Positions 18,769 through 20,900 of a stretch of DNA of 20,900 bases are shown piece after piece. A program made the translations under genes and the position numbers. Numbering within the stretch: position 1 is the stretch's first letter; every line of letters starts with the position of its first letter. Below the pieces are notes generated by a model. That model saw only the letters and a list, made by a program, of their open reading frames with translations. It did not search any database and was not told the DNA's origin. Source of the DNA: a virus; IMG/VR virus record IMGVR_UViG_3300042556_002100, positions 1 to 20,900 of that record; one strand, given 5' to 3'.

Positions 18769-20483
18769 GTCTCTGGGGCGGCTGTCAAAGGTTCGGGCTC
18801 GGCTTCCTCAAAGTGCGTGCGCATTACCCACCACGTGACAAGGTGGAGCTTGGTGCAGTCGCCGTAGTGGTCGCCTGCGACCTTCTTCCAGACTCGGCCT
18901 TTGGTCTTTTCGCTCTCGATGATCTTTTGCCCCATGTGGCCAAGCAAAAAGTCTTCACTGGCATCGCTGGGGAAGTGAATCAATGGCGGGGCTTTTTTGG
19001 CGATTCGCTCGATGTAAAGCGCGACCTTGGCCGAAAAGTCCACGTAGCGGTAAAGGACAAGGGTCGGATAGTCTTTTAAGTGCGAGGCGTCCCACGTTCC
19101 GGCCTGTGCTGCCGATCCCTTGGACGGAAAGAACAAGCCGCCCGACCGCGCGCACGTCGCATAAACGCGCTCGGTAAAGTCGCCGGAGTCAATCAATCCG
19201 CACATGACTCGGGCCGGATCGTCGCGCCCTTCCAGCGGCCATTCCATGCGAGAGGCAATGCCGATCAAATCTTCAATGGCAAAGGTCGTGCCGTATTCGA
19301 CGATGTAGCCTTCCCCTTGCGCTGTCCACGCCATGACCGACCAGTGTGTCTGCATTTGTCCTGGGTCGGCGCAAAATGTCACCAATGCCGGGGCAACCGG
19401 CATCTGGCCGCGTTTGTAAGATGGGTTGCGCAAAGCAACCACCGCATCGTCGCTCACATGCGCGGTTCGGTCTTCCCACCGCTGCGCCATGCGCTTTTGC
19501 AGGAATTGCTTGCGCGGTTCGCGGTCGCCGCGTTGCCACGCTTCTTCAGCTCTCACCCATTCGGCAGCGAGCTTGCCCCACCCAATCCACCACACGGCCA
19601 GCGCGTTCCAGTTGAAGGCCAACCGCCCGTTCATGCCGTCAGCCACTTTGATGTAATCGCTCGAGGCGGACAGCTGTCGGCGCGTTTCTGCCGTGTCTTC
19701 AAATCGGGCGTCGCACCCAGCGCAAAGCATGTGGGTTGTCGCGGCCAGCCGCTCCCAATCCATGCTTCCATCGGGCTTGCGTTCGCGTTCAAAGCGCACC
19801 ATCTCAAATCGCCACGGCTGGCGGCGCTGGCAATGCGGGCAACACCATTGCCACTGCCACTGCTCGCAAAGGTCTTGTGCTGCGTGAAAGTCGTCGCCCT
19901 CCTCGCCGCCCTGGCTCACCAAAACCACGCGGCTGTTCCAACGGTCATGAGTGCGACGGCGGAACTCTTCAACCATGCCATGCTTCCACCGCCACACTTC
20001 GTCACCGATACACCAGCGGATAGATTTTTCTTGCAGGTTGCTAATGTTGGCGCCGCCGATGAATAGCGGCATGTGGGGGAATAAAATTTCGGTTTTGCGT
20101 TTGGCGTGCCGATCTCGGGGAAAAAGCCTCGCCACGGGAGCCGATGCTTCAAACACTGGGCCAAGCCGCGTCTCAGCCCACTCTTTTGAAAGCTCGTCTG
20201 TCTGCCCCGCAAACAGTGACGGCCCCGGCGCTTGCGCTACCACCCATGCCAGCAAGCACTCAAAGAGAGTTGTTTTTCCCGACCCTACCGGGGCGCAAAT
20301 CACTACCTCGTCGTTGGTGTCTTTGGCGATTTCTTCCAGAGGGCGATTTAGCCACGGAGCCGTCTCCCTACGGAAGCGCGGGTTGCGGGCCGAGTGCGGC
20401 AGTTCGACGTTGGCTTCAATCCAATCGACAATGCCAAGGCGGTCTCCCGTCTTAACGCTTTCGCTAAATCCCGGTGCAAGCAT
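18765..20483 (-). CDS. Terminase large subunit, GpA family (572 aa)
   Basis: This is the ATP-driven DNA-packaging motor and end-cutting nuclease. Seen: Walker A-type APVGSGKT at 64-71; Walker B WCIGDE at 157-162; a motif III-like VVLVSQGG at 186-193; and a zinc-ribbon-like pair of CPHC (215-218) and CAGC (254-257), characteristic of GpA enzymes. The C-terminal nuclease half has VTFCADPGQMQTHWSVMAWT near 368-387 and GLIDSGDF with conserved aspartates. Length fits the family. The start chosen is ATG at 20,483, which overlaps the end of the small-subunit gene by 20 nt and has AAGGAG 11 nt before it. The stop overlaps the adapter start. Confidence 0.95.
   Translation of the reverse strand: MLAPGFSESVKTGDRLGIVDWIEANVELPHSARNPRFRRETAPWLNRPLEEIAKDTNDEVVICAPVGSGKTTLFECLLAWVVAQAPGPSLFAGQTDELSKEWAETRLGPVFEASAPVARLFPRDRHAKRKTEILFPHMPLFIGGANISNLQEKSIRWCIGDEVWRWKHGMVEEFRRRTHDRWNSRVVLVSQGGEEGDDFHAAQDLCEQWQWQWCCPHCQRRQPWRFEMVRFERERKPDGSMDWERLAATTHMLCAGCDARFEDTAETRRQLSASSDYIKVADGMNGRLAFNWNALAVWWIGWGKLAAEWVRAEEAWQRGDREPRKQFLQKRMAQRWEDRTAHVSDDAVVALRNPSYKRGQMPVAPALVTFCADPGQMQTHWSVMAWTAQGEGYIVEYGTTFAIEDLIGIASRMEWPLEGRDDPARVMCGLIDSGDFTERVYATCARSGGLFFPSKGSAAQAGTWDASHLKDYPTLVLYRYVDFSAKVALYIERIAKKAPPLIHFPSDASEDFLLGHMGQKIIESEKTKGRVWKKVAGDHYGDCTKLHLVTWWVMRTHFEEAEPEPLTAAPET
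18783..18789 (-). promoter_or_regulatory. TTTGACA start-site motif before the gpW-like gene
   Basis: This copy ends 14 nt before the ATG at 18,768. It lies inside the terminase gene, read as CCT TTG ACA (P-L-T). Confidence 0.6.
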
Positions 20484-20874
20484 CAGCCATCGCGCTCCTT
20501 GCTTTGTGGACTTCTTTTTCGATTACCGGGGCCATCTGGGCGGCAGATAATCCCTCGAGTTGTCCGGGCAAAACTGCGACTAAAGCATCTAAGCAAGCTG
20601 CAACGACCGCGCCCAACTTGATCCCCTGCTCGCGCACCTCATCTCGTGCCACATATTTGCCGTTGTCGATTTCCAGTTGGCGAGCGATGCGCTGGCACTC
20701 CAGTTTAACCTTCAACAACTTTGCCTCAGTCAGATCTTTAACTTTGGCGATGTCCTCCACCTCGCCGGCCAATTTGAAAGACTGCGAGCGGCCAAGGCCC
20801 GTCTGCTTTTGAATAGCATTGGCTACCTTGGCTCGCTTGCCCCGCTTAGTCCGATTTTTTTGCGGTTCGCTCAT
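20464..20874 (-). CDS. Terminase small subunit candidate (136 aa)
   Basis: The start is ATG at 20,874 (MSEPQKNRTKRGKRAKVANAIQKQTGLGRSQSFKLAGE), giving a strongly basic N-terminus followed by a helix-turn-helix-like stretch suited to binding the packaging site. The middle is a helical dimer or oligomer segment (LTEAKLLKVKLECQRIARQLEIDNGKYVARDEVREQG). The end (AAVVAACLDALVAVLPGQLEGLSAAQMAPVIEKEVHKARSAM) is typical of Nu1-like small subunits from phages with GpA-type large subunits. It directly precedes and overlaps the large-subunit gene. No TTTGACA copy is near its start. The window ends 26 bases upstream, so its promoter is not visible. Confidence 0.75.
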   Translation of the reverse strand: MSEPQKNRTKRGKRAKVANAIQKQTGLGRSQSFKLAGEVEDIAKVKDLTEAKLLKVKLECQRIARQLEIDNGKYVARDEVREQGIKLGAVVAACLDALVAVLPGQLEGLSAAQMAPVIEKEVHKARSAMADACTGI

Positions 20875-20900
20875 AAATTAACACCAAATGACGCCCAAAC

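Noticed and set aside
901-18789. TTTGACA copies read as sigma-70 -35 boxes (TTGACA)
   Set aside because: A -10 box 16-18 bp further on would fall at or inside the start codon region, and no TATAAT-like sequence is found there. The even spacing to start codons fits a translation or RNA signal better.
19080-20066. 328-residue plus-strand ORF over the terminase gene
   Set aside because: It is antisense to a terminase with intact Walker motifs; Arg/His/Ala-rich composition, and no start signal was noted.
1-20900. CRISPR array, tRNA, insertion sequence, attachment site or integrase
   Set aside because: Reading both strands I saw no direct-repeat array, cloverleaf, transposase or recombinase motif. 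The window is structural and lysis genes throughout.

Overview
The window is a block of virion-structure and lysis genes from a tailed double-stranded DNA phage or prophage. Every supported gene lies on the minus strand, so transcription runs from about 20,874 down to 11. Genes are packed with gaps of a few bases or with start/stop overlaps, and no stretch above 120 bases lacks a gene. There is no sheath, baseplate-wedge or tail-tip hydrolase set, and the packaging and head order follows the lambda type (GpA-type terminase, gpW-like adapter, lambda-type portal, ClpP-type protease with scaffold tail). A long, non-contractile tail is therefore the best guess. No integrase, repressor, replication gene, tRNA or bacterial gene is present, so prophage and free phage cannot be told apart. 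The host is uncertain. Base composition is GC-rich, many starts lack a Shine-Dalgarno sequence, and the gene set reminds me of phages of Verrucomicrobiota; this is a low-confidence impression.

Layout from the right end: terminase small and large subunits (20,874-18,765); head-tail adapter (18,768-18,475); portal (18,452-16,950); head maturation protease with a nested scaffold start (16,934-15,831); major capsid protein (15,786-14,935); two hairpins, at least one a good terminator (14,919-14,825); two glycosyltransferases (14,818-12,534); head-tail stopper-like and tail-terminator-like proteins (12,537-11,768); two tandem, probably paralogous tail-tube-like proteins (11,751-11,116); a 147-residue unknown (11,109-10,666); tail assembly chaperones joined by a programmed -1 frameshift (10,684-10,041); a low-GC gp10-like gene (10,044-9,367); tape measure (9,364-7,763); distal tail and fibre genes (7,759-1,104), including a Ser/Thr-rich 609-residue protein beside a third glycosyltransferase-like gene; and a lysis cassette (1,107-11) with a TM/coiled-coil protein, a holin candidate, a tiny lipoprotein and an M15-family peptidase.

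The most notable observations are these. (1) The heptamer TTTGACA (minus strand) occurs ten times. Every copy is 13-17 nt upstream of a start codon, in all reading frames and in intergenic DNA, which points to a nucleotide-level translation or RNA signal. (2) One of these copies sits inside the protease gene just before an internal ATG that would make a 169-residue scaffold. (3) The chaperone frameshift has a GGGAAAC slippery site, a stop codon, a 7-nt spacer and a perfect 9-bp stem. (4) Three glycosyltransferase-like genes are embedded in the structural operon.
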